In this document: positions 24,923 to 32,802 of the stretch, piece after piece
Layout of the letters: the number at the start of each line of letters is the position of its first letter
Numbering within the stretch: position 1 is the stretch's first letter
DNA from: Methanobrevibacter sp.
Lineage (GTDB): Archaea > Methanobacteriota > Methanobacteria > Methanobacteriales > Methanobacteriaceae
Assembly: GCF_015062985.1 (NCBI RefSeq)
Contig: NZ_SUTI01000005.1
Location: forward strand, 1 to 40,234
Reading direction: 5' to 3'
DNA length: 40,234 nucleotides
Notes under the pieces: generated by a model
Databases searched by the model: none
Told to the model about the DNA's origin: nothing
Seen by the model: only the letters and a program-made list of their open reading frames with translations
Made by a program: the position numbers and the translations under genes

Positions 24923-26623
24923 CTACATCATTTCGGGTGCATCGACACCTAATATGTCTAAAGCATTTTTAATTGTTGTTTTAGCTCTGTCTACTAAAAT
25001 TAATCTAGTATCTTCTAAATCAGAACCGATAACCTGTTCGGATTTATAGAACTTATTGAATGAACCGGCCAAATCTTGGCAGTATTGAGTGACATTGTGA
25101 ACTCTTTTCTTGTCGGCACAATCCTCAACAACCTGCGGGAATTTGGCAATTTGCCTTATGAGATCCTGTTCCGCATCATTTGGGCTCCAATCATCCGCAA
25201 CGCTTAAGGAAGCTATATCCTTGCCGGATTTTTTAAGCAACTTACAGGCCCTTGCATGAGCATATTGAATGGATGCACAGCCTCTCTCAAAGCTTAGGGC
25301 TTCATCCCATTTAAAGGTCAAGTGCTTTTCAGGGGATAATTTAGCAATGAAGAATCTTATTGCTCCCACACCGATTTTTTCAGCCATAGGTGCAATTTCC
25401 TCTTCTGTTAAATCCGGGTTTCTTGATTTTATTTCATCATGAGCCCTTAAGACTGCTTCATCAATTAACTCATCGACTGATACGAACTTGCCTTTTCTTG
25501 TTGACATTGATCCTTCAGGAAGTGTAATGAATTCATAAAATATAACTTCAGGAGCATCCTGTCTGAATATCTCTTCAAAAATCACTTTAATCTGTTTTGC
25601 AGCCAATTTATGGTCTGAACCTAAAATATCCAATACTGTATCGCCTAAAGTAGCTTTATATTTGTGGTAAGCCAAGTCTCTTGTAGAATAAAGTGATGTT
25701 CCATTGGATCTTCTTAAAACAAACTCCTTATCAATATTGTAATAGGTCAAATCAATGTACAATACGTCCTCTTCACGTGTGAATCCTTCTTTTTGAATAT
25801 AGTTAACGATATTGTCAACGTCTCCATTTCTGACGAATTGACCTTCCCATACAAAGTCGTCATGCTTAATGTTCATTCTCAAAAGGGATTCCTTCATGCC
25901 GGAAATACATTTTGAGACCACATCCTCAAAGACTTTATTCAATTCTTCATCAGACCCTTCTTCGTATTTCTGAATCAGTTCATCGACTTTGGCATTTAAG
26001 GCTTCATCCTCTTCAACAGCCTTGTTAGCATCAAAGTATAGCTTTCCGATTTTGTGGTCAATCTTGTCTCCTTCATAGTCATCGATGTTCAAGCCGCATT
26101 CGGTTATTCCGCAGACTATAATAGCAATCTGCCTTCCCATATCATTAACATAATATTGGGTTTCAACATCTCTTCCGGCTAATTTTAACAGTCTTGAAAG
26201 AGAATCTCCAAAAATGGAGTTTCTGATGTGTCCTATATGCAACGGCCCGTTAGGATTAGCTGAAGTATGTTCCAAGATGATTTTTTCTCCGTATTCCGGA
26301 AGCTGGCCGTAGTTTTCATCCACCTTATCTAAAAGTAATTTAGAGAACTTGTCATAATCAATGAAAAAATTAACATATGGGCCGAAATTCTGAACTTTAG
26401 AGAAAATTTCCGGAACTTCAATCTTTTCAACCAAATCCTTTGCAACTTCAGGAGGGGAAGTTTTTAACTTTTTAGTAAGTGCAAAAGCAATAGTACTAGC
26501 TAAGTCCCCCAATTCAGGATTCGGAGGAAATTCCAACTTAAAATTTCTATCTATTTCTTCATCATATTGATCTAATGCCTTATTGATGGCATCAATAGCT
26601 TGTTTTTCTATTTCAAAATACAT
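24923..26623 (-). CDS. argS: Arginyl-tRNA synthetase
   Basis: The 566-residue class I synthetase has an N-terminal Add-1 domain that recognises the tRNA elbow. The HIGH motif is in NPNGPLHIGHIRNS and the KMSKS equivalent is degenerate (GSMSTRKG). A C-terminal DALR anticodon domain contains YAHARACKLLK and the final VDRAKTTIKNALDILG. An AAGGTGA ribosome site precedes the ATG at 26623. It sits 16 bp downstream of the signal peptidase gene and is probably cotranscribed with it. Confidence 0.96.
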   Translation of the reverse strand: MYFEIEKQAIDAINKALDQYDEEIDRNFKLEFPPNPELGDLASTIAFALTKKLKTSPPEVAKDLVEKIEVPEIFSKVQNFGPYVNFFIDYDKFSKLLLDKVDENYGQLPEYGEKIILEHTSANPNGPLHIGHIRNSIFGDSLSRLLKLAGRDVETQYYVNDMGRQIAIIVCGITECGLNIDDYEGDKIDHKIGKLYFDANKAVEEDEALNAKVDELIQKYEEGSDEELNKVFEDVVSKCISGMKESLLRMNIKHDDFVWEGQFVRNGDVDNIVNYIQKEGFTREEDVLYIDLTYYNIDKEFVLRRSNGTSLYSTRDLAYHKYKATLGDTVLDILGSDHKLAAKQIKVIFEEIFRQDAPEVIFYEFITLPEGSMSTRKGKFVSVDELIDEAVLRAHDEIKSRNPDLTEEEIAPMAEKIGVGAIRFFIAKLSPEKHLTFKWDEALSFERGCASIQYAHARACKLLKKSGKDIASLSVADDWSPNDAEQDLIRQIAKFPQVVEDCADKKRVHNVTQYCQDLAGSFNKFYKSEQVIGSDLEDTRLILVDRAKTTIKNALDILGVDAPEMM

Positions 26624-26639
26624 TAACTCACCTTAATAA

Positions 26640-27062
26640 TTATAACCCTCTTAACCAAATGGAAAGATAACCGACTTTTGGGATGACTGCTAAATTGTCA
26701 CCAAATGTTACAACGCGCTCCTTGATTTGGTCTGAAGTAACATAATATGGGTCGGGAGCATTATTATTGTCCCCCTTAATTAAATACATCGTAGTTCCAT
26801 TAATCTCTGTAATATTGATAATTCTATGAATTACCGGCTGGTCAAACCATTTGGCATCATAAACAACAACATCCCCAACCTGAACATCATTGGGATTGAA
26901 TTCATTTATTCCTAAAAAGCTCGCCTTTTCAACAAGGACTATATCTCCCCTGTAGAATGCAGGCTCCATACTACCTGAAACAACCACATTCAGATGTTGG
27001 GCTGCTATTAAAACTATTATCAAAATAACTGCATAGGATGCAACTTCTTTCCACTCTACCAT
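26640..27062 (-). CDS. Signal peptidase I, archaeal/ER (Ser-His) type
   Basis: The 140-residue membrane peptidase has one N-terminal transmembrane helix (about 8-27) and an external catalytic domain. The nucleophile is Ser31 in SGSMEP and the general base His79 in VIHRI; a conserved acidic region lies at GDNNNAPD (97-104). Histidine replaces the bacterial catalytic lysine, as in the archaeal/eukaryotic S26B group. It removes signal peptides from exported proteins, presumably including the adhesin at 36023. Only 4 bp separate it from hemL. Confidence 0.92.
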   Translation of the reverse strand: MVEWKEVASYAVILIIVLIAAQHLNVVVSGSMEPAFYRGDIVLVEKASFLGINEFNPNDVQVGDVVVYDAKWFDQPVIHRIINITEINGTTMYLIKGDNNNAPDPYYVTSDQIKERVVTFGDNLAVIPKVGYLSIWLRGL

Positions 27063-27066
27063 ATCA

Positions 27067-28341
27067 TTACCTTCTTCTTTTCTTAAATGCTGCTTCTAAA
27101 CCCAATTCAATGGCTTCCACTGTTTTTTGTATATCTGCCATACTATGAGCATTTGAAATGAAATTACACTCAAACTGAGATGGTGGGATAAAAACACCTT
27201 CTTTCAATAATGTTTTGAAGTATCTTAAGAATTGCCTTCTATCAGATTTTTGAGCATCTTCATAATTTAAAACAGGAGCGGGATTGAAATAAATCTGAAA
27301 CATTGAAGCAAGTCCGACAGGCTGAATATTATATTCCTGCTCTTCAATAATGGATTTTATGCTGCTTCTGAGGAAGTTTCCTTTTCTTTCCAATTCCTTG
27401 TAGAATGCATCATCAAGCTGTGTTAAAGTGGAAATACCAGCCTGTACCGAAACAGGATTACCTGAAAAAGTACCTGCCTGATAAACAGGACCGTTCGGAG
27501 CAATCAACTCCATTATTTCTTTTTTACCACAAAATGCTCCCATTGGAAGTCCTCCACCTACAATCTTACCGAGAGTGGTTAAATCAGGAGTGACCCCATA
27601 ATACTGTTGAGCTCCACCTCTGGAAGCTCTAAAACCTGTAATAACTTCATCAAATATTAAAATAATATCATTTTCTTCAGTGATTTTTCTAATGAACTCT
27701 AAAAATCCTGGTTTTGGTTCAATACAACCAACATTGCCCATGACAACTTCCATGATGATACAAGCAATGTTTTCACCTTCTTTTTCAATTAGCTCTGTTA
27801 AAGCTTCTTCATCATTGAACGGGACAGATAAAGTATTTTTAGTGGTATCGGCCGGAATACCCGGAGAATCCGGTAAAGTAGCTGCACCGGAACCGCCTTT
27901 AACCAATACATAATCGTGTGCACCATGGTAAGCTCCTTCAAACTTGACGATTTTATCCCTGCCTGTAAAGCCACGAGCCAATCTGATTGCGCTCATTGTT
28001 GCTTCAGTTCCGCTGTTACAAAATCTTACCATTTCAGCGGACGGAATCCTGTCAATAACCTCTTTTGCAAGAACAATTTCATTTTCAGTAGGAGTACCAT
28101 ATGCAGTACCTATAGTTAATTGATTGGAAACTTCCCTTACAACCTTAGGGTCGGCATGTCCCAAAATCAATGGGCCATAAGCCAGACAATGGTCAATGTA
28201 AGTTTTTCCATCTACATCTGTGAGTTTTGAACCTCCCGCACTTTTAACGAAAAATGGATATGGCTTAAAAGCACGAACAGGAGAATTCACTCCACCAGGA
28301 AAATAATTTTTAGATTCGTTGAATAATTCTTCAGAATACAT
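27067..28341 (-). CDS. hemL: Glutamate-1-semialdehyde 2,1-aminomutase
   Basis: The 424-residue PLP enzyme converts glutamate-1-semialdehyde to 5-aminolevulinate, the entry step of tetrapyrrole synthesis feeding F430 and cobamide. The signature N-terminus is YFPGGVNSPVRAF. The cofactor site has IFDEVITGFR and the Schiff-base lysine in LGKIVGGGLPMGAF. The gene lies 9 bp downstream of cbiC, a clear tetrapyrrole pair, while the amidase for the same pathway is at 8730. Confidence 0.96.
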   Translation of the reverse strand: MYSEELFNESKNYFPGGVNSPVRAFKPYPFFVKSAGGSKLTDVDGKTYIDHCLAYGPLILGHADPKVVREVSNQLTIGTAYGTPTENEIVLAKEVIDRIPSAEMVRFCNSGTEATMSAIRLARGFTGRDKIVKFEGAYHGAHDYVLVKGGSGAATLPDSPGIPADTTKNTLSVPFNDEEALTELIEKEGENIACIIMEVVMGNVGCIEPKPGFLEFIRKITEENDIILIFDEVITGFRASRGGAQQYYGVTPDLTTLGKIVGGGLPMGAFCGKKEIMELIAPNGPVYQAGTFSGNPVSVQAGISTLTQLDDAFYKELERKGNFLRSSIKSIIEEQEYNIQPVGLASMFQIYFNPAPVLNYEDAQKSDRRQFLRYFKTLLKEGVFIPPSQFECNFISNAHSMADIQKTVEAIELGLEAAFKKRRR

Positions 28342-28350
28342 ATTATCACT

Positions 28351-28980
28351 CTATAAATGTTGGATTAAGGAATTTACGCAGGCTACTGCAATCGGTGTAC
28401 CGCCTTTAGGTCCTTCAACAATAACATTTGGAATATTGGAATTATGCAGAGCTTCCTTTGAATCAGCCGCTCCCACAAAACCTACAGGAACACCCACAAT
28501 AGCTTTAAGATTCATTTCACCTTTTTGATATAAATCCATTGCTTCAAATACTGCTGTTGGAGCATTACCTGAAACAACAATGCCTTCAAAATCATTTGAA
28601 GCCGCATAGCGCATAGCTGCAGCCGCTCTTGTAATCTGATTTTCTTTGGCAATTTTTATAACTTCTTCATTCTTGATATAGCACTCAACTTCCCCGTCGT
28701 ATCTTGTAATACCATATTTGACCATATTGATATCAGTCAAAATAGTTTCCTTATTTCTTAGGGATTCCATAGCAACATCAACAAAATCAGGACTGATTTT
28801 CACCAATTTTGCATATTCAGGATCAGCTGTTGAGTGTACAATCCTTTCAACAATGTCTCTTTCAGCTGGATTTAAATCTTTAACATCATCTCCAATAAGG
28901 CCGCGGATAATTTCTCTACTTTTATTTGCAATATCCAGACCTTGTTTAGTTGATGCACCCATGAACATTTTGTCTGTCAT
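28351..28980 (-). CDS. cbiC: Precorrin-8X / cobalt-precorrin-8 methylmutase
   Basis: The 209-residue enzyme moves the C11 methyl group to C12, forming (hydrogeno)cobyrinate in cobamide synthesis. The catalytic His is H49 in VERIVHSTADPEY. Other signatures are SGNAPTAVFEA and GVPVGFVGAADSKEAL. I start it at ATG 28980, because the longer frame to 29067 adds a hydrophobic stretch unlike the family and overlaps the upstream gene. It precedes hemL by 9 bp. Its presence implies corrinoid synthesis for methyltransferases. Confidence 0.94.
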   Translation of the reverse strand: MTDKMFMGASTKQGLDIANKSREIIRGLIGDDVKDLNPAERDIVERIVHSTADPEYAKLVKISPDFVDVAMESLRNKETILTDINMVKYGITRYDGEVECYIKNEEVIKIAKENQITRAAAAMRYAASNDFEGIVVSGNAPTAVFEAMDLYQKGEMNLKAIVGVPVGFVGAADSKEALHNSNIPNVIVEGPKGGTPIAVACVNSLIQHL

Positions 28981-29056
28981 ATTATAACTATTAGTAAATA
29001 TATAGGTTAAATATTTTGTTAAAATTAATAAATTTTGAAAAAAATTAATTAAAAAA

Positions 29057-30259
29057 TTATTTTTCACTGGCTGAAAGGCCTGCCAAATAACCTGTTGAAA
29101 AGGCTATTTTGAGATTATAACCTCCGGTGGGTCCATGCAAATCCAAAACTTCACCTGCAAAATACAGGTTCGGTGTTAATGATGATTCCATAGTTTTTGG
29201 ATTAATGTTTTCCAAATCAATCCCGCCAATTGTGACTTTTGATAGGCTCTCATTGAAGCCGGTGATTTCAAAAGCAAACCTTTTTAAGTTTTCAATCAAT
29301 CTGTTTTTGCTCTTCTTATCAATTCTTGACAGCTGAGTTTCACCGTCGATTTTAATTTCATCCAAAAAGAAATCAATGAATCTGCTTGTTAAAAACAGCT
29401 TCAGATAATTCTTAATCATTGACTTTCCTCTTGCCTGGAAATCTGTGTTGAACTTATCCTGCAATTCCTCGCGTGTGAAATCCGGGCATAAATCAATATC
29501 TATTTCAAAATCCGCATCAGGTTCGTTTTCCAATAAATTATAACTTATATCTTCAGATATCTCATTGCTTAGGTTAATAATTCCAGGACCTGTCAAACCG
29601 ACATGAGAGAATAGAACATTTCCCTGAACCTTTGATTTCTTATAACTTATAACGACATCATATAATGTTATTCCTGCAACATTCGAGAGGTCCTTCTTAG
29701 TGATTAACGGAACCAGCCCGTATTTCACATCAGTCAATGGCTGTGAGGTTAAGGAATAATTTTCAATGCTGCATCCGGTCTGAGGATAGGTTATGCCGCC
29801 TGTGGCAATCACAATCTTATCTGCCATGATTTCATCATTGATTATAAAATTGTCTACAATAGATTTTACTTCAAAACCATATTTTATATCAACATCATCC
29901 AGATATTCCAATAGAATTTTTAAAATGTCACTTGATTTTTCGGTTTCGGGAAAAATCCTGTTGTCATCCTCTTCAATGAAGGACAAACCCTTATTTTCAA
30001 AAAATGACAGGAGCTTTTCATTGGTCAATGTGTAAAAAGAGTGTTTTAAAAAATTTTTTTGAGGATAAATATTCAATAGCTTTTTTATCGGTTTTCGGTT
30101 GGTGATGTTGCATCTTCCGCCACCGGTCATTAAGAGTTTGCGTCCCGGTGAAGAATTCTTTTCAAGCAATACCAAGTTTGAAGAATTATGGCTTGCAGCA
30201 ATTGCCGCCATGATTCCTGCAGGTCCCGCTCCGATAACAGCTATATCATATTTTTCCAT
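29057..30259 (-). CDS. HI0933/BaiN-like FAD-dependent oxidoreductase
   Basis: The 400-residue flavoprotein has an N-terminal dinucleotide fold (GAGPAG, residues 10-15) and the family-specific GRKLLMTGGGRCNITN motif. It ends with LYFAGEVLDLHGPTGGYNLKIAFSTG (parts: FAGEVLDLHGPTGGYNL), the second FAD contact. The central insert is typical of the 'aminoacetone oxidase-like' group. Known relatives include BaiN-type bile-acid reductases, but substrates for archaeal members are not established. It lies between aspS and cbiC on the same strand. Confidence 0.87.
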   Translation of the reverse strand: MEKYDIAVIGAGPAGIMAAIAASHNSSNLVLLEKNSSPGRKLLMTGGGRCNITNRKPIKKLLNIYPQKNFLKHSFYTLTNEKLLSFFENKGLSFIEEDDNRIFPETEKSSDILKILLEYLDDVDIKYGFEVKSIVDNFIINDEIMADKIVIATGGITYPQTGCSIENYSLTSQPLTDVKYGLVPLITKKDLSNVAGITLYDVVISYKKSKVQGNVLFSHVGLTGPGIINLSNEISEDISYNLLENEPDADFEIDIDLCPDFTREELQDKFNTDFQARGKSMIKNYLKLFLTSRFIDFFLDEIKIDGETQLSRIDKKSKNRLIENLKRFAFEITGFNESLSKVTIGGIDLENINPKTMESSLTPNLYFAGEVLDLHGPTGGYNLKIAFSTGYLAGLSASEK

Positions 30260-30283
30260 ATTATCTTAAAAAAAAAAGAAAGT

Positions 30284-31612
30284 TTAAGGGGTTAATCTGT
30301 GTCTGTCTCTTGGGAAGAGTACACATTCACGGATGTTTTCGGCCCCAGTAAGTACCATAGTTAACCTATCAGCACCGAGACCCCAACCTGCGTGAGGAGG
30401 CATACCATATTCAAACGCTTTAAGATAGCTTCCAAATCCGGCAGGGTTTAATCCTCTTTCTTCAATTTGTTTTACGAGTAAATCATACTGGTGTACACGG
30501 GTAGCACCGGAAGATAACTCCAAGTTGTTATACATTAAATCGAATGCATGGGAGTATTGTTCTTCTCCTTCAACAGGCATTACATAAAACGGTTTGATTT
30601 CTGTAGGCCATCTGGTTAGGAAATAGAATCCGCCCATGGTATCACCTAATGCTTTTTCAGCTTCACGGGATAAGTCTTCTCCCCATTCCATTGATACATC
30701 TTTTGAATTTACAATATCAACAGCTTCATCATAAGTTACAACAGGGAAATCTCCAGCAGGCACTTCCAATTCATGACCTAAAATTTCCAATTCGTTAGCA
30801 CAGTTTTCATTCACATCTGTCAATACCTGAATGAGCATGTCGTTTAGGATTTTCATTACGTCTTCATCATCAGCGAATGAAGCTTCTGCATCAATGGAAA
30901 CCGCTTCGTTTAAGTGTCTTAAGGTGTCATGTTCTTCTGCTCTGAAAATTTGACCAATTTCAAATACCTTATCCATTCCTGCACCCATCATCATCTGTTT
31001 GTATAATTGTGGGGATTGACCTAAGAATGCCTCTTTTTCAAAGTAAGTGATTGGGAATAATTCTGTTCCTCCTTCAGTAGCGGAAGCTACGAGTTTAGGA
31101 GTGTTAATTTCATAAAATCCATTATCATAGAAGAAATCTCTGATAGTATGGAACATTTGACCTTTAATCTTGAAAATTGCTGAAACGTTTTCTTTTCTGA
31201 TATCCAAGAATCTTGAATCTAATCTTGTGTCTATTCCAGCTTGAACTTTTTCTGTTGGATCCATTGGTAAAGGTTGATTGGCTAAGTTTAATACTCTGAT
31301 TTCTTTAGGAATGATTTCAACACCATTTGGTGCTTTTGGAGCTTCTTGCACTGCACCTTTAATTGCTACAACGGATTCTTTTCTAAATGATCTTAAATCT
31401 TCTAATATTTCTGCTTCTACTTTTTTACTTGGAGCTGTAATTTGAACTCTGCCGGTTACATCTCTGATAATAACAAAGATAATACCACCTAAATCACGGA
31501 TTTCATGTACCCAACCCATGATTGTGACATCGCTTCCTGCAATTTCAGGAGTCGCATCTTTTGCATAGTGAGTTCTTCTCCAATCATTTAATAAACCTTG
31601 CAAACTATTCAC
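30284..31612 (-). CDS. aspS: Aspartyl-tRNA synthetase, probably non-discriminating (Asp/Asn)
   Basis: The 442-residue archaeal AspRS has an N-terminal OB-fold (MGWVHEIRDLGG) and a class II core (FRAEEHDTLRHLNE as motif 2; GLGADRLTM near the end as motif 3). At the two positions that separate discriminating from non-discriminating archaeal enzymes it has His36 and Pro95 rather than Trp and Lys. This predicts that it also charges tRNA-Asn, which GatCAB would then amidate. The track-length start is GTG 31612, but GAGGTGA covers that GTG and sits 6 bases before an in-frame TTG at 31603, which may be the true start. A long structured leader precedes it. Confidence 0.94.
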   Translation of the reverse strand: MNSLQGLLNDWRRTHYAKDATPEIAGSDVTIMGWVHEIRDLGGIIFVIIRDVTGRVQITAPSKKVEAEILEDLRSFRKESVVAIKGAVQEAPKAPNGVEIIPKEIRVLNLANQPLPMDPTEKVQAGIDTRLDSRFLDIRKENVSAIFKIKGQMFHTIRDFFYDNGFYEINTPKLVASATEGGTELFPITYFEKEAFLGQSPQLYKQMMMGAGMDKVFEIGQIFRAEEHDTLRHLNEAVSIDAEASFADDEDVMKILNDMLIQVLTDVNENCANELEILGHELEVPAGDFPVVTYDEAVDIVNSKDVSMEWGEDLSREAEKALGDTMGGFYFLTRWPTEIKPFYVMPVEGEEQYSHAFDLMYNNLELSSGATRVHQYDLLVKQIEERGLNPAGFGSYLKAFEYGMPPHAGWGLGADRLTMVLTGAENIRECVLFPRDRHRLTP

Positions 31613-31676
31613 CTCGAGGTTTGTAAAAATTAATAAATTTTAAAAGTGAAAATTAAATAATACTTTTAAAAGAAGT

Positions 31677-31726
31677 GTTGTCTAAGTTTATAGGAAGACC
31701 TATAAACTACCGCAAGATTAGACAAC
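31677..31726. ncRNA. Two stacked perfect 9-bp stems in the aspS leader
   Basis: GTTGTCTAA (31677-31685) pairs with TTAGACAAC (31718-31726). Directly inside it, GTTTATAGG (31686-31694) pairs with CCTATAAAC (31699-31707) around a 4-base loop. The only unpaired part is a one-sided 10-base bulge (31708-31717, TACCGCAAGA on the plus strand). On the minus strand this would lie 65-115 bases upstream of the aspS start. I know no named family with this shape. It may be a leader element or a separate small RNA; the strand is undecided. Confidence 0.5.
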
Positions 31727-31766
31727 TATTTTATTACCTAATTTCTTTCTTTTGTATAGAAAGTGC

Positions 31767-31786
31767 AGAATATGAAAACATATTCT
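31767..31786. other. 8-bp hairpin with tetraloop near the aspS transcript start
   Basis: AGAATATG (31767-31774) and CATATTCT (31779-31786) form a perfect 8-bp stem with a 4-base loop. It lies 25-45 bp from the minus-strand TATA box at 31818-31811, so on that strand it would form the very 5' end of the aspS leader. Confidence 0.45.
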
Positions 31787-31810
31787 TGAATATAATATAT
31801 ACAAACATAA

Positions 31811-31818
31811 TATATAAA
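31811..31818 (-). promoter_or_regulatory. aspS: Probable aspS TATA box
   Basis: The minus strand reads CTTTATATATT here, the classic methanogen TATA form. The expected transcription start near 31788 would give aspS a leader of about 175 bases. The element is nearly symmetric and could also drive the plus strand. Confidence 0.5.
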
Positions 31819-31881
31819 GTTATCTAAACTATATAATTTTTCTTTTATTTTAAAAAATAAGCATTAAAAATCCGTTTTAAA

Positions 31882-31947
31882 TAAAGTTGGGAAGAATTAC
31901 GCAAAACTTCCGGCTTGCGGGCCTTGAAAAATCACGACCCAACTTTA
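31882..31947. ncRNA. Candidate structured RNA with 10-bp closing stem
   Basis: TAAAGTTGGG (31882-31891) and CCCAACTTTA (31938-31947) are a perfect 10-bp inverted repeat. The 46 bases between them are GC-richer than their surroundings and contain a CGCAA/TTGCG sub-stem (31900-31904 with 31915-31919). On the plus strand TATA-like elements lie at 31811-31818 and 31830-31837, and the trinucleotide ACA follows the stem. On the minus strand it follows the tiny ORF and precedes a T-rich run. No known RNA family was recognised. Confidence 0.45.
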
Positions 31948-31978
31948 CAAAATTCAACTATCATACGAGACTATTCAA

Positions 31979-32059
31979 TCAATTATTGAAGTGAAAATAG
32001 ATAACAGCAATATCAAGAATAATCAAGACAATGTCGAGCACAATGAATATCATGCCCAA
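31979..32059 (-). CDS. Tiny hydrophobic membrane peptide (26 residues)
   Basis: GGAGGTGA (32072-32065) matches the 16S anti-Shine-Dalgarno complement over eight bases. It is followed after 5 bases by TTG 32059, and after 11 by in-frame ATG 32053. The frame encodes a 24-26 residue peptide that is essentially one transmembrane helix, with two buried Asp seven residues apart (D9, D16) and the tail YFHFNN. The frame stays open upstream to ATG 32110, which would give 43 residues with a second hydrophobic stretch but a poorly spaced ribosome site. No family is recognised. It lies alone between hisD-acetyltransferase and aspS, with a structured element downstream. Confidence 0.5.
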   Translation of the reverse strand: MGMIFIVLDIVLIILDIAVIYFHFNN

Positions 32060-32256
32060 AACCCTCACCTCCAATACAAAAGAGGAAACAAAATATATTA
32101 ATAACATCATCTCCAATTAGGCAATAAAGTTATTAATTTATCTATTACAAAATAAAATTAGATATAATTATATTTAAAATAGTTAGAAATCAATTTAGAA
32201 AAATTGAAGCAAAATTATTAAATTTAATTAAAAATAAAAAATTGTCAAGGATAAAA

Positions 32257-32802
32257 TTATTCCTCAAATTTATCCTTATCCAAAGTTTTAACTATCTTTG
32301 CAGGAACGCCTACAGCGACTTCATAGTCACCTACATCCCTGGTAACAATTGCGCCGGCACCTACAATCGCATACTTTCCGATTGTAACGCCAGGAAGAAC
32401 ACTTGCTCCGGCTCCAATCCAAGCTCCTTTTTTGATATGAATCGGTTTGCAGAGTAAAACCTGCCTGTCATACTCATCGTGATTGTTGGACAGCAATTGA
32501 ACGTTTGCCGCAAGCATCACATCATCCTCGATTGTGATTCCGCCCCGAGCCATCAAAAGGGAATTAGAATTGATGAAAACATTGCTGCCTATTTTTATGC
32601 AGTCAAATGCCGCTCCAGCAATCGGAGCCATGATTCTGCTGTTTTCACCTAACTTATCGCCGAACAACTCCCTTAAAAGTGAATCGTACTCTTCGCTATT
32701 TGGCAATGTGTGATTGAGCTTGAAAACTATTTCAGCCATTTCCCCCGCTTTAACCATCTCTTCGGGGGTCATCTCCCTCATGTCGACCCTTTCAAAATCC
32801 AT
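32257..32802 (-). CDS. NodL/LacA/Maa-type sugar O-acetyltransferase
   Basis: The 181-residue protein has a short helical N-terminus and then a left-handed beta-helix of hexapeptide repeats (IGSNVFINSNSLLMARGGITI, IGAGASVLPGVTIGKYAIVG; shown as repeats). The catalytic His lies in LSNNHDEYDRQ, and the C-terminal VGVPAKIVK coil is typical of the galactoside/maltose acetyltransferase family. It transfers acetyl from acetyl-CoA to a hydroxyl on a sugar-like acceptor. It follows hisD with no gap, so it is translated from the ilvD-hisD transcript; the reason for that pairing is unclear. Confidence 0.88.
   Translation of the reverse strand: MDFERVDMREMTPEEMVKAGEMAEIVFKLNHTLPNSEEYDSLLRELFGDKLGENSRIMAPIAGAAFDCIKIGSNVFINSNSLLMARGGITIEDDVMLAANVQLLSNNHDEYDRQVLLCKPIHIKKGAWIGAGASVLPGVTIGKYAIVGAGAIVTRDVGDYEVAVGVPAKIVKTLDKDKFEE

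Larger units (their letters stand above)
31613..32256. other. Gene-poor intergenic region with structured segments and a tiny ORF
   Basis: These 644 bp lie between aspS and the acetyltransferase gene, both minus. They hold the aspS leader with hairpins (31677-31786), a strong TATA box (minus-strand TTTATATA, 31818-31811; the same bases read TATATAAA on the plus strand) and a 10-bp-stem structure at 31882-31947. A tiny hydrophobic ORF lies at 31979-32059 or 32110. The rest (32120-32256) is AT-rich, with nothing further recognised. Confidence 0.7.

Noticed and set aside
28981..29067. Longer start for cbiC with a hydrophobic leader
   Set aside because: It overlaps the upstream flavoprotein gene and is not part of the CbiC family; ATG 28980 begins the conserved sequence.
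31882..31949. H/ACA guide RNA
   Set aside because: The stem followed by ACA is suggestive, but no kink-turn or paired guide pocket could be drawn, so only a generic structured-RNA call is made.
31613..32256. tRNA gene or CRISPR array in the long intergenic region
   Set aside because: No cloverleaf, no CCA-type acceptor and no spaced direct repeats were found.
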